A DNA stretch of 37,916 nucleotides from Acidimicrobiales bacterium (GTDB taxonomy: Bacteria; Actinomycetota; Acidimicrobiia; Acidimicrobiales; CAIXPF01): the NCBI GenBank assembly GCA_020846295.1, contig JADLEF010000196.1, positions 1 to 37,916 on the forward strand, given 5' to 3'. Of the stretch, positions 24,188 to 31,794 are shown one piece after another (position 1 is the stretch's first letter; the number at the start of each line of letters is the position of its first letter). A model generated the notes under the pieces. The model had not been told where the DNA came from and did not search any database. It saw only the letters and a program-made list of their open reading frames with translations. Position numbers and translations under genes: made by a program.

Positions 24188-24544
24188 TCAGGCGTCCGGC
24201 GTGTCGCGCAGGCAGGAGGTCACGGCGTCGTGCACGTCATCGGGCAGGTCGGCGCCGTCGGCCAGCGCGGCGTCGAGCCCCGCCAGCTGCGCCTCGGGGA
24301 CCGCCCCCGTCCAGCGGTCGAACCCGCACCGGCAGGCGTCCGCGTCGACGCCGGTGCGCTCGCAGGCACCGAGGAACTCGGACCGGAAGCCGGGGCCGGG
24401 CACCGCCGGATCGGACGGGCGCAGCACCACGGCCGCCACGCCGATGACGGTGAGCGCGGCGAGCAGGCCGACGGCGATGCGCACCAGCATCGGCCGGTCC
24501 ACGGCGCCCTCGCCCGGGGCGGCGTGGTCGGACGCGGTCGGCAC
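24188..24544 (-). CDS. Hypothetical single-pass membrane protein with conserved-looking cysteines
   Basis: A 118-residue protein with a short cytoplasmic N-terminus and one transmembrane helix (about 20-40). The small outer domain contains four Cys (FLGACERTGVDADACRCGFD and TSCL). The C-x9-C-x-C pattern resembles small secreted actinobacterial proteins with disulfides, but I cannot name a family. GTG 24544 is supported by a TATCGT box 8 bases upstream (24553-24558). Neighbouring genes give no functional hint. Confidence 0.6.
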   Translation of the reverse strand: MPTASDHAAPGEGAVDRPMLVRIAVGLLAALTVIGVAAVVLRPSDPAVPGPGFRSEFLGACERTGVDADACRCGFDRWTGAVPEAQLAGLDAALADGADLPDDVHDAVTSCLRDTPDA

Positions 24545-24552
24545 GGTGGGCG

Positions 24553-24558
24553 ACGATA
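24553..24558 (-). promoter_or_regulatory. -10 box of the small membrane-protein gene
   Basis: TATCGT on minus, 8 bases before GTG 24544; this supports that non-ATG start. Confidence 0.4.
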
Positions 24559-24587
24559 CCCGCCTCCGAGGCGACGGCGTGGCGCGC

Positions 24588-25019
24588 TCAGTCGGCCGGC
24601 TCGTCCTGCGCTGTGGGCTCGTCCTGCGCTGTCGGCTCGTCCTGCGCTGTGGTCTCGTCCTCGGCGGGGGGCCGGCGACGGGAGCGGAACGCGTCGAGGT
24701 CGAGCAGGGCGGCGGGCTGCGGCCGCTCGTCGACGTAGTCGGGGTCGGCCATCAGCTCCACCGGGAACGGCACGATGGGGCCCTCCACGGTGCCGACCAG
24801 CTCCCGGTACAGCTGCACCAGCAGCGCCCGCTCCTCGGGGTCGATGCCGAAGTCCGGCTCGGGCGGCGCAGGCTCCAGCGCGGCGAGGTCGGTCATCAGC
24901 TGCTCGATGCCCACCATGGGGGGCCGGCGGCGCAGGAAGCGGGGACGACGACGCTCGCGCCCGGCGAAGGGCACCGTCACTCCGGCATCTCGCTCACGGC
25001 CTCTCCACGGCTCTTCCAT
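24588..25019 (-). CDS. Hypothetical protein with C-terminal TAQDEP repeats
   Basis: A 143-residue, mostly polar protein of unknown family. Its N-terminal third is Arg-rich; the middle is acidic and helical (EERALLVQLYRELVG). The C-terminus consists of three TAQDEP repeats and is probably disordered. It shares orientation with the downstream small membrane-protein gene, 43 bases apart, which has its own -10 box. Start ATG 25019 is the first in frame. It is a real gene by codon bias and position, but nothing in it suggests an activity. Confidence 0.5.
   Translation of the reverse strand: MEEPWRGRERDAGVTVPFAGRERRRPRFLRRRPPMVGIEQLMTDLAALEPAPPEPDFGIDPEERALLVQLYRELVGTVEGPIVPFPVELMADPDYVDERPQPAALLDLDAFRSRRRPPAEDETTAQDEPTAQDEPTAQDEPAD
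24603..24656. repeat. 18-bp in-frame tandem repeat, three copies
   Basis: Three consecutive 18-base units (24603-24620, 24621-24638, 24639-24656) share GTCCTGCGCTGT and differ at one or two bases each. They encode the TAQDEP hexapeptide on the minus strand. Copy number may vary between strains. Confidence 0.8.
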
Positions 25020-25070
25020 GCCCCCGAAGTGTCAACGGAAACCGAGGCACGACGGCAGGGTCTCATCCGC

Positions 25071-25814
25071 CTACCCAGCGTTGGGGACCACCCCGCCGAG
25101 CACCGCAGCCCGGGCGAAGACGGCGTCGAGCATCGGCTCGGTGAGCCGGCCCGTGAAGGTGTTCTGCTGGCTGACGTGGTAGCTGCACAGCAGCGTCACC
25201 GCGGCGCGGTGGGCCGACGCCGGTACCGGGACCTCCAGGCCGTGAGCGAAGCGGGGCCTGGGTCGGCCCACGCCCAGCAGTTCGGCGACGACCTCGTAGC
25301 CGAACCCGCCCAGCGCCACGAACACCCGGGCGTGGCGCAGCAGGGCGAGCTCCGCGTCGAGGAACGGCCGGCAGGTCTCCCGCTCGGTCGGGGTGGGTTT
25401 GTTGGCCGGCGGGGCGCAGCGCACCGGGGCCGTGACGTAGGCCCGGTGCAGGCGCAACCCGTCGTCGCGGGCCACGCTGTGGGGCTGGTTGGCCAGCCCG
25501 GCGCGGTGCATGGCGCGGAACAACCAGTCGCCCGAGCGGTCCCCCGTGAACATCCGGCCGGTGCGGTTGGCGCCGTGGGCGGCGGGGGCGAGGCCGATGA
25601 CCACCACGGTGGCATCGGGATCCCCGAAGCCCGGCACCGGCGCACCCCAGTAGGGCTCGTGGCGGTAGGCCGCCCGCTTGGTCCGGGCCACCTCCTCCCG
25701 CCAGTCCACCAGGCGGGGACACCGCCGGCACCCGACGATCTCGTCCTGCAGCACGCGCAACGCCTCGGCGGTGCGGGCCGCGCCGCGGCCTCGGCGCGCC
25801 TGGCCGGAGTTCAT
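25071..25814 (-). CDS. Uracil-DNA glycosylase family 5 (UDGb type)
   Basis: A 247-residue DNA repair enzyme. Four Cys for a 4Fe-4S cluster lie at 29 and 32 (GCRRCPR) and 133 and 148 (VRCAPP, ETCRP). Motif GLAPAAHGANRTGRMFTGD (74-92) lacks the polar Asp/Asn found in families 1 and 4. The late motif CSYHVSQQNTFTGRLT completes the UDGb signature. UDGb enzymes remove uracil and other deaminated bases, useful in a GC-rich genome. It begins at ATG 25814, divergent from the phosphatase gene, with overlapping -10 boxes. Confidence 0.93.
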   Translation of the reverse strand: MNSGQARRGRGAARTAEALRVLQDEIVGCRRCPRLVDWREEVARTKRAAYRHEPYWGAPVPGFGDPDATVVVIGLAPAAHGANRTGRMFTGDRSGDWLFRAMHRAGLANQPHSVARDDGLRLHRAYVTAPVRCAPPANKPTPTERETCRPFLDAELALLRHARVFVALGGFGYEVVAELLGVGRPRPRFAHGLEVPVPASAHRAAVTLLCSYHVSQQNTFTGRLTEPMLDAVFARAAVLGGVVPNAG

Positions 25815-25823
25815 GGGTGCAGG

Positions 25824-25833
25824 AGACTAGGTT
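25824..25833. promoter_or_regulatory. Overlapping divergent -10 boxes, UDGb (-) / phosphatase (+)
   Basis: AGACTAGGTT reads as TAGGTT on plus (25828-25833), 10 bases before ATG 25844. On minus it reads as TAGTCT (25829-25824), 9 bases before ATG 25814. The boxes share a TA step exactly as in the divergent pair at 5775-5784. Confidence 0.5.
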
Positions 25834-25843
25834 GGACCACCGC

Positions 25844-26557
25844 ATGCCCGCACCTGCCGCCTCCGGCCCGCCCCCCTCCCCCGCTCCCGCCCCCGCGGCC
25901 GACGCCGCCGCCAAGACGGCGCCCTCCGGTCCGAAGCCGACGCTCGTGCTGTTCGTGCGGCACGGCAAGACGCCGACCACCGGCACGTCGTTGCCGGGCC
26001 GGGCGAAAGGCCTGCACCTCGCCCCCGAAGGGGTGAAGCAGGCGCAGGAGGCGGCCAAGCGCATCGCCAAGCTGAAGCACGTCGCCGCGGTGTACGCCTC
26101 ACCGCTGGAGCGCACCCGGGAGACCGCCGCCCCCATCGGCGCCGCCATCGGCGTGCGGGTCAAGCCCGAGCCCGGCCTGCTCGAGTGCGACTTCGGGGCC
26201 TGGACCGGGCGGGAGCTGAAGGACCTGTTCAAGCTGCCGGAGTGGGCGACGGTGCAGCGCTACCCCTCGGGCTTCCGCTTCCCCGACGGCGAGTCCTTCG
26301 CCGAGATGCAGCTTCGCATCGTGTCCACCGTCGAGCGCCTCGTCGCCCGGCACCCCGGCCAGACGGTCGTGGCGGTGAGCCACGCCGATCCGATCAAGGC
26401 GGCGATGGCCGCCGCGGTGGGCACCCACCTGGACCTGTTCCAACGCATCGTCATCTCGCCGTGCTCGGTCAGCGCCGTCCTGTACGGTCCGGCGGGGCCG
26501 GTCGTGCTGGCGACCAACTCCACGGGTCGGGACCTCACCACGTTGCAGCCGTCATGA
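25844..26557 (+). CDS. Histidine phosphatase family protein (MSMEG_4193-type)
   Basis: A 237-residue member of the phosphoglycerate-mutase-like superfamily. The nucleophilic His is in LFVRHGKTPTTG, the second catalytic His in VSHADPIKAAM, and SPLERTRETA supplies the phosphate-pocket Arg. The Pro/Ala-rich first 30 residues are not part of the fold. It is the first gene of a compact cluster with DUF3090 and SCO1664-type genes, the conserved actinobacterial arrangement for this subfamily, whose physiological substrate is not established as far as I know. ATG 25844 is preferred; GTG 25817 is in frame but overlaps the promoter. The stop overlaps the next ATG. Confidence 0.87.
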   Translation: MPAPAASGPPPSPAPAPAADAAAKTAPSGPKPTLVLFVRHGKTPTTGTSLPGRAKGLHLAPEGVKQAQEAAKRIAKLKHVAAVYASPLERTRETAAPIGAAIGVRVKPEPGLLECDFGAWTGRELKDLFKLPEWATVQRYPSGFRFPDGESFAEMQLRIVSTVERLVARHPGQTVVAVSHADPIKAAMAAAVGTHLDLFQRIVISPCSVSAVLYGPAGPVVLATNSTGRDLTTLQPS

Positions 26558-27072
26558 ACATGCCTTCGCCCTACGACGTCATCAACGCCGATCACTTCAC
26601 CGCCGGCGCCCTCGGCGAGCCGGGTCAGCGCGTCTTCTACCTGCAGTGCCGCGGCGACGGTGTCCTGGTCAGCCTGCGGTGCGAGAAGCAGCAGGTCGGC
26701 GCCCTCGGCGAGTCCTTCGCCCGGGTCCTGCAGGAGCTGCCCGAGCGCACCCTCGGGCCCGTCCCCACCGACCTGGAGCTGGCCCTGCCGGTCGAGGCCG
26801 CGTTCACCGTCGGCGGCCTGGGGCTCGGCTACGACGCCGATCACGACCGGCTGCTGTTGCTCATCGAGGAGTTCGTCCCCGCCGAGGAACCCGACGATGC
26901 GCCGGAGGCGGCGGCGGCCCGCTGGGTGCTCACCCGCGAACAGGTGCACGCCTTCGTGGCCCGCGCCGAGGACCTGCTGCGCGGCGGCCGGCCGCTGTGC
27001 CCGCTGTGCGGCCGCCCGATCGACACCGAAGGCCACACCTGCCCCAAGACCAACGGCCATCGGCCTCACTGA
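26554..27072 (+). CDS. DUF3090 family protein
   Basis: A 172-residue protein of the actinobacterial DUF3090 family. A soluble N-terminal domain (DVINADHFTAGALGEPGQRVFYLQ) is followed by a C-terminal zinc-ribbon-like segment with Cys149, Cys152, His161 and Cys163 (CPLCGRPI...GHTCP). Its ATG overlaps the phosphatase stop as ATGA, so translation is coupled. The regular grouping of these genes across actinobacteria suggests a shared process. No activity is known to me. Confidence 0.88.
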   Translation: MNMPSPYDVINADHFTAGALGEPGQRVFYLQCRGDGVLVSLRCEKQQVGALGESFARVLQELPERTLGPVPTDLELALPVEAAFTVGGLGLGYDADHDRLLLLIEEFVPAEEPDDAPEAAAARWVLTREQVHAFVARAEDLLRGGRPLCPLCGRPIDTEGHTCPKTNGHRPH

Positions 27073-27100
27073 GCGCCGCACCGGAAGGTGGCCTCGAGCG

Positions 27101-27826
27101 ATGAACCTGCCCCCTCGCCGCCATCTCGACGACGCCGCCACGCTCGACGCGCTCCGCACCGGCCCCATCGACATACTGGGTCGTATGCCGTGGTCGTCGA
27201 ACGGCACCTACCTGGTGTCCATCGACGCCGAGGGCGAGCGCAAGGCCATCTACAAACCGTTGCGGGGCGAGCGACCGCTGTGGGACTTCCCCTCGGGGTT
27301 GTACAAGCGGGAGATCGCCGCCTACGAGCTGTCCGCCGCGCTGGGGTGGCAGGTGGTACCGCCGACGGTGCTGCGCGACGGCCCGCTCGGTGAGGGCTCG
27401 CTGCAACTGTTCGTCGACGCGGACTTCGAGCAGCACTACTTCACCGTGTCCGACGAGGCGCGGTACAAGCCTGACCTACAGGCCATCTGCGCCTTCGACA
27501 TCGTGGCCAACAACACCGACCGCAAGAGCGGGCACTGCCTCATCGGCAAGGACGAGCGGGTGTACGCCATCGACAACGGCCTGTCCTTCCACGCCGAGTT
27601 CAAGCTGCGCACGGTGTTGTGGGACTACGCCGGCGAGGAGATCCCCATGACCCTGCTCGACGACCTCGAACGCCTCGCCCAGGCCGGCCTGCCCGCCGCC
27701 GTCGGAGACCTGCTCGACGACGACGAGGAGCGCGACGCCTGCCTGCAGCGCACCCACCTGCTGCTGCGCAGCCGCCGCTTCCCGTCGGACCCCACCGGCC
27801 GCCGCTACCCCTGGCCGTTGGTGTGA
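27101..27826 (+). CDS. SCO1664 family protein (PI3/PI4-kinase-like fold)
   Basis: The 241-residue protein matches the SCO1664-type family: SSNGTYLVSI, KAIYKPLRGERPLWDFP and the kinase-like elements CAFDIVANNTDRKSGHCL and VYAIDNGLSFH, which recall the catalytic Asp/Asn and metal-binding Asp of PI3/PI4-kinase-like folds. A nucleotide-dependent role is plausible but unproven. It lies 28 bases after DUF3090 and its last codons overlap the next start (GTGA), consistent with one operon of four genes. Confidence 0.88.
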   Translation: MNLPPRRHLDDAATLDALRTGPIDILGRMPWSSNGTYLVSIDAEGERKAIYKPLRGERPLWDFPSGLYKREIAAYELSAALGWQVVPPTVLRDGPLGEGSLQLFVDADFEQHYFTVSDEARYKPDLQAICAFDIVANNTDRKSGHCLIGKDERVYAIDNGLSFHAEFKLRTVLWDYAGEEIPMTLLDDLERLAQAGLPAAVGDLLDDDEERDACLQRTHLLLRSRRFPSDPTGRRYPWPLV

Positions 27827-28824
27827 ACGACCGGATGAACGAGCTCGACGAGCTGATCGCCCGGGCGGACCTCGACGGGCTGCTGCGCCATGTGGAGGTG
27901 CTGTGCGATCGGGCCGACTGGCCCGAGCTGCGGCGGCTGCGCGACGGCTGCCGCGCCGCCACCGACTCCGGCCGCCAGCTGTGGCCCGTCGCCGCCCACG
28001 CCGAGTACCGCCTGGCGTTGCAGGCCGATGCCGCCCAGGCCGGCGCCATCGTGAACGACGCCACCGGCCGGTTCTCCATCGGTCCGCTCAGCGAGGTGGT
28101 GGCCTCCACCCACGACTGGGCCTCGCTGGCCCCACACATCGACGCCGGGCCCATCCGGGCGCTGGTCGCCTACGAACGGGTGCTGCGGGGTGAGGACCTG
28201 CGCCGCGATCGCACGATCGACACCTCGGTCTACGACCTGCCGCTGGTGCTGCAGCCCTGGGAACCGACCTATCCACTGGCCACCTACGAGGCGTGGCGGG
28301 GGATCTTCGCCCCGCCGTCCAACCTGCCCCCGCTGCGGCCGGTGGTCCTGCCCTTCGAGGAGGCCCGGCTGGTCGGCGACCCGCTCGCCACCGACGCGCT
28401 GGGCGAGCTGACCCGTCCGTGGACCACCGAGTCCAACGGCCGGGCCGACAGCGTGGCCATCGCCGGCGACGCGCTGGACGCCATCGCTGCGCTCGGCGTT
28501 CCCGCTGCCCGGGTCTGCCCGATCGAGGGCCGCCAGGCGCTGGAGATCATGGCGTGGACGGCGGCCTCGGGTGGGGCGCACGGCCGCCGCCGGGGCATGG
28601 CCGCCGGCCGCTTCAACGCATGGTGGGCGCTGGCCTGTCTGGCCGGCCTCGGTGACGAGTGGCCGCTCGACGCCGAGGATCTCGGCGACGCGCTGGAGGA
28701 TCTCGCCTTCTACGCGTGGGACACCGCCGAGCCCGAGATGGGCTGGACGTTCCGCCTGGCCGTGGTCGACCCCGAGCGGGGCCTGTCCTGGGCGGCCATG
28801 GCCAACGACCAGCGCCTGGACTGA
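27823..28824 (+). CDS. Hypothetical protein, fourth gene of the phosphatase/DUF3090/SCO1664 operon
   Basis: A 333-residue protein I cannot place in a family. It looks soluble and largely helical, with an N-terminal helix-rich segment (NELDELIARADLDGLLRHV), a central RPVVLPFEEARL stretch and a C-terminus rich in Trp and acidic residues (ALEDLAFYAWDTAEPEMGW). GTG 27823 overlaps the SCO1664 stop (GTGA), and ATG 27835 is the alternative. Position alone links it to the function of the other three genes. A strong terminator hairpin follows. Confidence 0.65.
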   Translation: MNDRMNELDELIARADLDGLLRHVEVLCDRADWPELRRLRDGCRAATDSGRQLWPVAAHAEYRLALQADAAQAGAIVNDATGRFSIGPLSEVVASTHDWASLAPHIDAGPIRALVAYERVLRGEDLRRDRTIDTSVYDLPLVLQPWEPTYPLATYEAWRGIFAPPSNLPPLRPVVLPFEEARLVGDPLATDALGELTRPWTTESNGRADSVAIAGDALDAIAALGVPAARVCPIEGRQALEIMAWTAASGGAHGRRRGMAAGRFNAWWALACLAGLGDEWPLDAEDLGDALEDLAFYAWDTAEPEMGWTFRLAVVDPERGLSWAAMANDQRLD

Positions 28825-28831
28825 ACGCGAC

Positions 28832-28862
28832 GGGGCCCGGGGATCATCGACCCCCGGGCCCC
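28832..28862. terminator. Strong bidirectional terminator hairpin
   Basis: GGGGCCCGGGG (28832-28842) pairs with CCCCGGGCCCC (28852-28862) over 11 bp with a 9-base loop. It lies between the convergent operon ends (stops at 28824 on plus and 28900 on minus). Confidence 0.65.
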
Positions 28863-28899
28863 TGCAACGGCTGCACCCTGGACGGCGAAGCCGCCTGGA

Positions 28900-29865
28900 T
28901 CACCGTCCCTGAAGTGCCTCGATCAGCTTCGGCATCACCTTGTGGACGTCGCCCACGATGCCGAGGTCGGCGATCGAGAAGATCGGGGCTTCCTTGTCCT
29001 TGTTGATGGCGATGATGTACTTCGCGCCCTTCATGCCGACCATGTGCTGGGTGGCACCGGAGATGCCGGCGGCGATGTACACGGTCGGCTTGACGACCTT
29101 GCCGGTCTGGCCGACCTGGTAGGAGTACGGCACCCAGCCGGCGTCGACGATGGCGCGGGAGGCGCCGGGCGCCGCCTTGAGCAGCTTGGCCAGCTCCTCG
29201 ACCATGACGTACTTCGACTGCTCGCCGAGGCCGCGCCCGCCGGACACGACGATGGCCGCCTCCTCGAGCTTCGGACCGGTGGTCTCCTCCACGTGGCGGG
29301 CGGTCACCTTGGCCGCGCCGGTGGCACCGAGGTCCGGCACGTCGAGGTCCTCGACGTCGGCCTCGGACCCGCCCGCCGGCTCGGCGGCGAAGGACTTGGG
29401 TCGCACGAGCACGATCTTGACGGCGTCGCCGGTGAACTTGGTCTTGACGTTGGTGGTGCCGCCGAAGACGGGCTCCACGCCGACCACGTCGTCGCCGTCG
29501 ACCTCGATGTCCACGATGTTGGTGATCACCGGGGCGCCGAGCTTGGCCGACAGCCGACCGGCCACGTCGCGGCCGTCGTAGGTGGTGCCCAGCATGATCA
29601 GGTCGGGCGCACCGTCGGCCTCGATCTTGGCGGCGAGGGCGCCGGCCACCGCCGGGCCGAGCAGGCCGTCGTCGATGTCGCCGGTGGCGAACACGGTGCC
29701 CGCACCGTGCTCACCCACGGTCTCGGCCACGTCGTCGCCGTCACCGGCGTAGAAGCAGGCGACCTCGTCGGCGATCTCGCGGGCCTTGGCCAGCATCTCC
29801 AGGGTGATGGTCTTCACCGCGCCGTCGGCGGTCTCGGCGAACACCCACACGTTGTCCAGCGCCAT
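28900..29865 (-). CDS. etfA: Electron transfer flavoprotein subunit alpha
   Basis: A 321-residue ETF-alpha (FixB). The N-terminal domain ([32 protein letters not shown]) precedes the C-terminal FAD-binding domain with [27 protein letters not shown] and [18 protein letters not shown], ending [20 protein letters not shown]. With ETF-beta it accepts electrons from acyl-CoA dehydrogenases and passes them to the respiratory chain. The gene starts 1 base after the etfB stop, so the pair is an operon. Crotonase and thioesterase genes elsewhere in the window fit an acyl-CoA-oxidising lifestyle. Confidence 0.96.
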   Translation of the reverse strand: MALDNVWVFAETADGAVKTITLEMLAKAREIADEVACFYAGDGDDVAETVGEHGAGTVFATGDIDDGLLGPAVAGALAAKIEADGAPDLIMLGTTYDGRDVAGRLSAKLGAPVITNIVDIEVDGDDVVGVEPVFGGTTNVKTKFTGDAVKIVLVRPKSFAAEPAGGSEADVEDLDVPDLGATGAAKVTARHVEETTGPKLEEAAIVVSGGRGLGEQSKYVMVEELAKLLKAAPGASRAIVDAGWVPYSYQVGQTGKVVKPTVYIAAGISGATQHMVGMKGAKYIIAINKDKEAPIFSIADLGIVGDVHKVMPKLIEALQGR

Positions 29866-29866
29866 C

Positions 29867-30646
29867 TCAGATCACCTTCAGGTTCTCGAGGAAGGACACG
29901 ATCTCCGCGTAGCCTTCGCCTTCGTCTTCGACCACTCGGCCGGCCGCACGGGCCTCGGCCGCTTCGATGGCGACGATCTCCTGACCGCCGCCGGCCCAGC
30001 CGACATCGTCGCCGGACAGACCGAGGTCCGCCACGGTGAGCTCCTCGACCGGCTTGGACTTGGCCGCCATGATGCCCTTGAAGGACGGGTAGCGGGGCTC
30101 GACCACACCGGCGGTCACCGACACGACGGCGGGCAGCGGGCACGTGACCTCGTCGTAGCCGGATTCGGTCTGGCGCTCGACGTTCACGCTCTGGCCGTCG
30201 ATGACGATCGACTTGGCGAAGGTGACCGACGGCAGGCCCATGAGCTCGGCGATCTGGCTCGGCACCGTGCCGGTGTAGCCGTCGGAGGACTCGGTGGCGG
30301 TGAGCACCAGGTCGGGGCTCTTGCGGGCGATGGCGGCGGCGAGCACCTTGGCCGTGCCCAGCGCATCGGTGCCGCTCAGGGCCGGGTCGGACACGAGGAT
30401 GGCATCGGCTGCACCCATGGCGAGCGCGGTGCGCAAGCCCTTGGTCTCGCCACCGGGCGCCATCGACACCAGGCTGACGGTGCCACCACCCGCCGAGTCG
30501 ACGAGCTGCAGCGCCATCTCGACGCCGTAGGAGTCGGACTCATCGAGGATGATGTTGCCCGTCCGCTTCAGCGTCTTGGTGGCCGGATCGAGCGAACCGG
30601 GCTCGGCCGGATCTGGAATCTGCTTCACGCAGACGACGACATGCAT
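29867..30646 (-). CDS. etfB: Electron transfer flavoprotein subunit beta
   Basis: The 259-residue ETF-beta (FixA) starts MHVVVCVKQIPDP and carries the family signature in ESSDGYTGTVPSQIAELMGL, with the C-terminal CPLPAVVSVTAGVVEPRYPS and an AMP-site region. It forms the AMP-binding half of the ETF heterodimer. ATG 30646 is the conserved start, with CACAAT 6 bases upstream as a weak leaderless -10 box. It is the first gene of the etfBA operon and is divergent from the diacylglycerol-kinase-like gene. Confidence 0.96.
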   Translation of the reverse strand: MHVVVCVKQIPDPAEPGSLDPATKTLKRTGNIILDESDSYGVEMALQLVDSAGGGTVSLVSMAPGGETKGLRTALAMGAADAILVSDPALSGTDALGTAKVLAAAIARKSPDLVLTATESSDGYTGTVPSQIAELMGLPSVTFAKSIVIDGQSVNVERQTESGYDEVTCPLPAVVSVTAGVVEPRYPSFKGIMAAKSKPVEELTVADLGLSGDDVGWAGGGQEIVAIEAAEARAAGRVVEDEGEGYAEIVSFLENLKVI

Positions 30647-30708
30647 ATCCGAATTGTGCTGCGCAGGGCAGGTGGCGGGCCAAATCAGGGCGCCGCCGAG
30701 GGGTGCCG

Positions 30709-31794
30709 ATGCCACGGTCGTCGGTCACCGTCGGCCAGGATGAGCCGGTGCGAGTGCTCCTGGTCGTCAACCCGGCGGCGCGCCGGGTGACCGACGCGGC
30801 CGTGCGGCTGTGCACCGAGCGCTGGTCCGCCCGGCACGAGTTGACCGTGCTGCACAGCTCCGGTCCGTCGACGGCGTCGGCGCTGGCGCCGCTGCTCTGC
30901 ACCCGGGCCACCTCCAATGGGACCCACCGGACCGATGGCCCCGGCACGGCGGACGGCGGCCCCGGCACGGCGGACGGCGGCCCCGACGCGGTGGTCGTGC
31001 TCGGCGGCGACGGGATCCTGAACACGGTGGCCAACGCCATGCTCGACGCCGGTAGCGCCGCTGCGCTGGTCCCGCTACCGGCGGGCACCACGAACGTCGT
31101 GGCCCGGTCGATCGGGCTGCCGCCCGCGCTGGCCGACGCCGAACCCATCGCCCGGGAGGCCTTCGAGCGGGGGCGGGTCGCCCGGCGCGGCGTGGGCCGC
31201 ATCAACGGCCGGGCCTTCCTGGCCAACGCCGGCATCGGGTTCGACGCCTCGGTGGTGGCCCGCACGGAGGCCGCACCGTCACGCAAGCGCCGCTTCGGCC
31301 ACGCCTGGTTCGCCGCCTCGGCGACCGCGGAGGTGCTGAGCCGCCACGGCGCCCGCCACGCCGCGCTGCGCTGCGACGAGGGGCTGCTCGACGGCACACT
31401 GTTCTGGGTGCTGGCGCTCGCCGCCCACCCCTACACCTATGTCGGGCCGAGGCCGATCGAACCGGTCGGGCCGGCCGGCTGGTCCGGCGACGGCGGGTCA
31501 CTGCGGCTGGTCGGCGTCGCCCCGATGGGCGTCAACCGTCTGCTCCGCTTGGCGTCGACGGCGATCTTCACGTCGCGCGGCATCGATCGGGCCAAGGGCG
31601 TGTACTTCGCCCGGACGTCGTCCGCCGTGACCATCTCCAGTCGCGATGCCGTCAACTGGCAGATCGATGGCGAGCCGCAGCCGGCGCAGGACCGGTTCAC
31701 GCTCCGCTGGGAGCCGGCGGCGATCCGGGTCCTCGACCTTGCCGCCACCCCGGCGGCGGAGCGTTCCGCAGCCCGGCCTCCCACAGGGTCCTGA
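30709..31794 (+). CDS. Diacylglycerol/lipid kinase family protein (DAGK catalytic domain)
   Basis: The 361-residue protein opens with VRVLLVVNPAAR and has the nucleotide-binding motif VVLGGDGILNTVANAM, then PLPAGTTNVVARSIGLP, the family's P-x-GTxN-x-x-AR element with Ala inserted. The C-terminal beta domain has VNWQIDGEPQ, typical of the YegS/DgkB group. These enzymes phosphorylate lipids such as diacylglycerol. The motif-1 loop follows a 7-residue tandem insertion (GPGTADG twice). ATG 30709 has GAGGGG upstream; GTG 30748, directly before the conserved region, is a possible alternative. The 3' 98 bases overlap the convergent phosphodiesterase gene. Confidence 0.85.
   Translation: MPRSSVTVGQDEPVRVLLVVNPAARRVTDAAVRLCTERWSARHELTVLHSSGPSTASALAPLLCTRATSNGTHRTDGPGTADGGPGTADGGPDAVVVLGGDGILNTVANAMLDAGSAAALVPLPAGTTNVVARSIGLPPALADAEPIAREAFERGRVARRGVGRINGRAFLANAGIGFDASVVARTEAAPSRKRRFGHAWFAASATAEVLSRHGARHAALRCDEGLLDGTLFWVLALAAHPYTYVGPRPIEPVGPAGWSGDGGSLRLVGVAPMGVNRLLRLASTAIFTSRGIDRAKGVYFARTSSAVTISSRDAVNWQIDGEPQPAQDRFTLRWEPAAIRVLDLAATPAAERSAARPPTGS
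30949..30990. repeat. 21-bp in-frame tandem repeat inside the lipid kinase gene
   Basis: Two adjacent copies of a GC-rich 21-base unit containing CCCCGGCACGGCGGACGGCGG encode GPGTADG twice, with a partial third copy (GGPD). They lie in a surface linker just before the GGDG motif. Boundaries are approximate within one unit. Confidence 0.65.
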
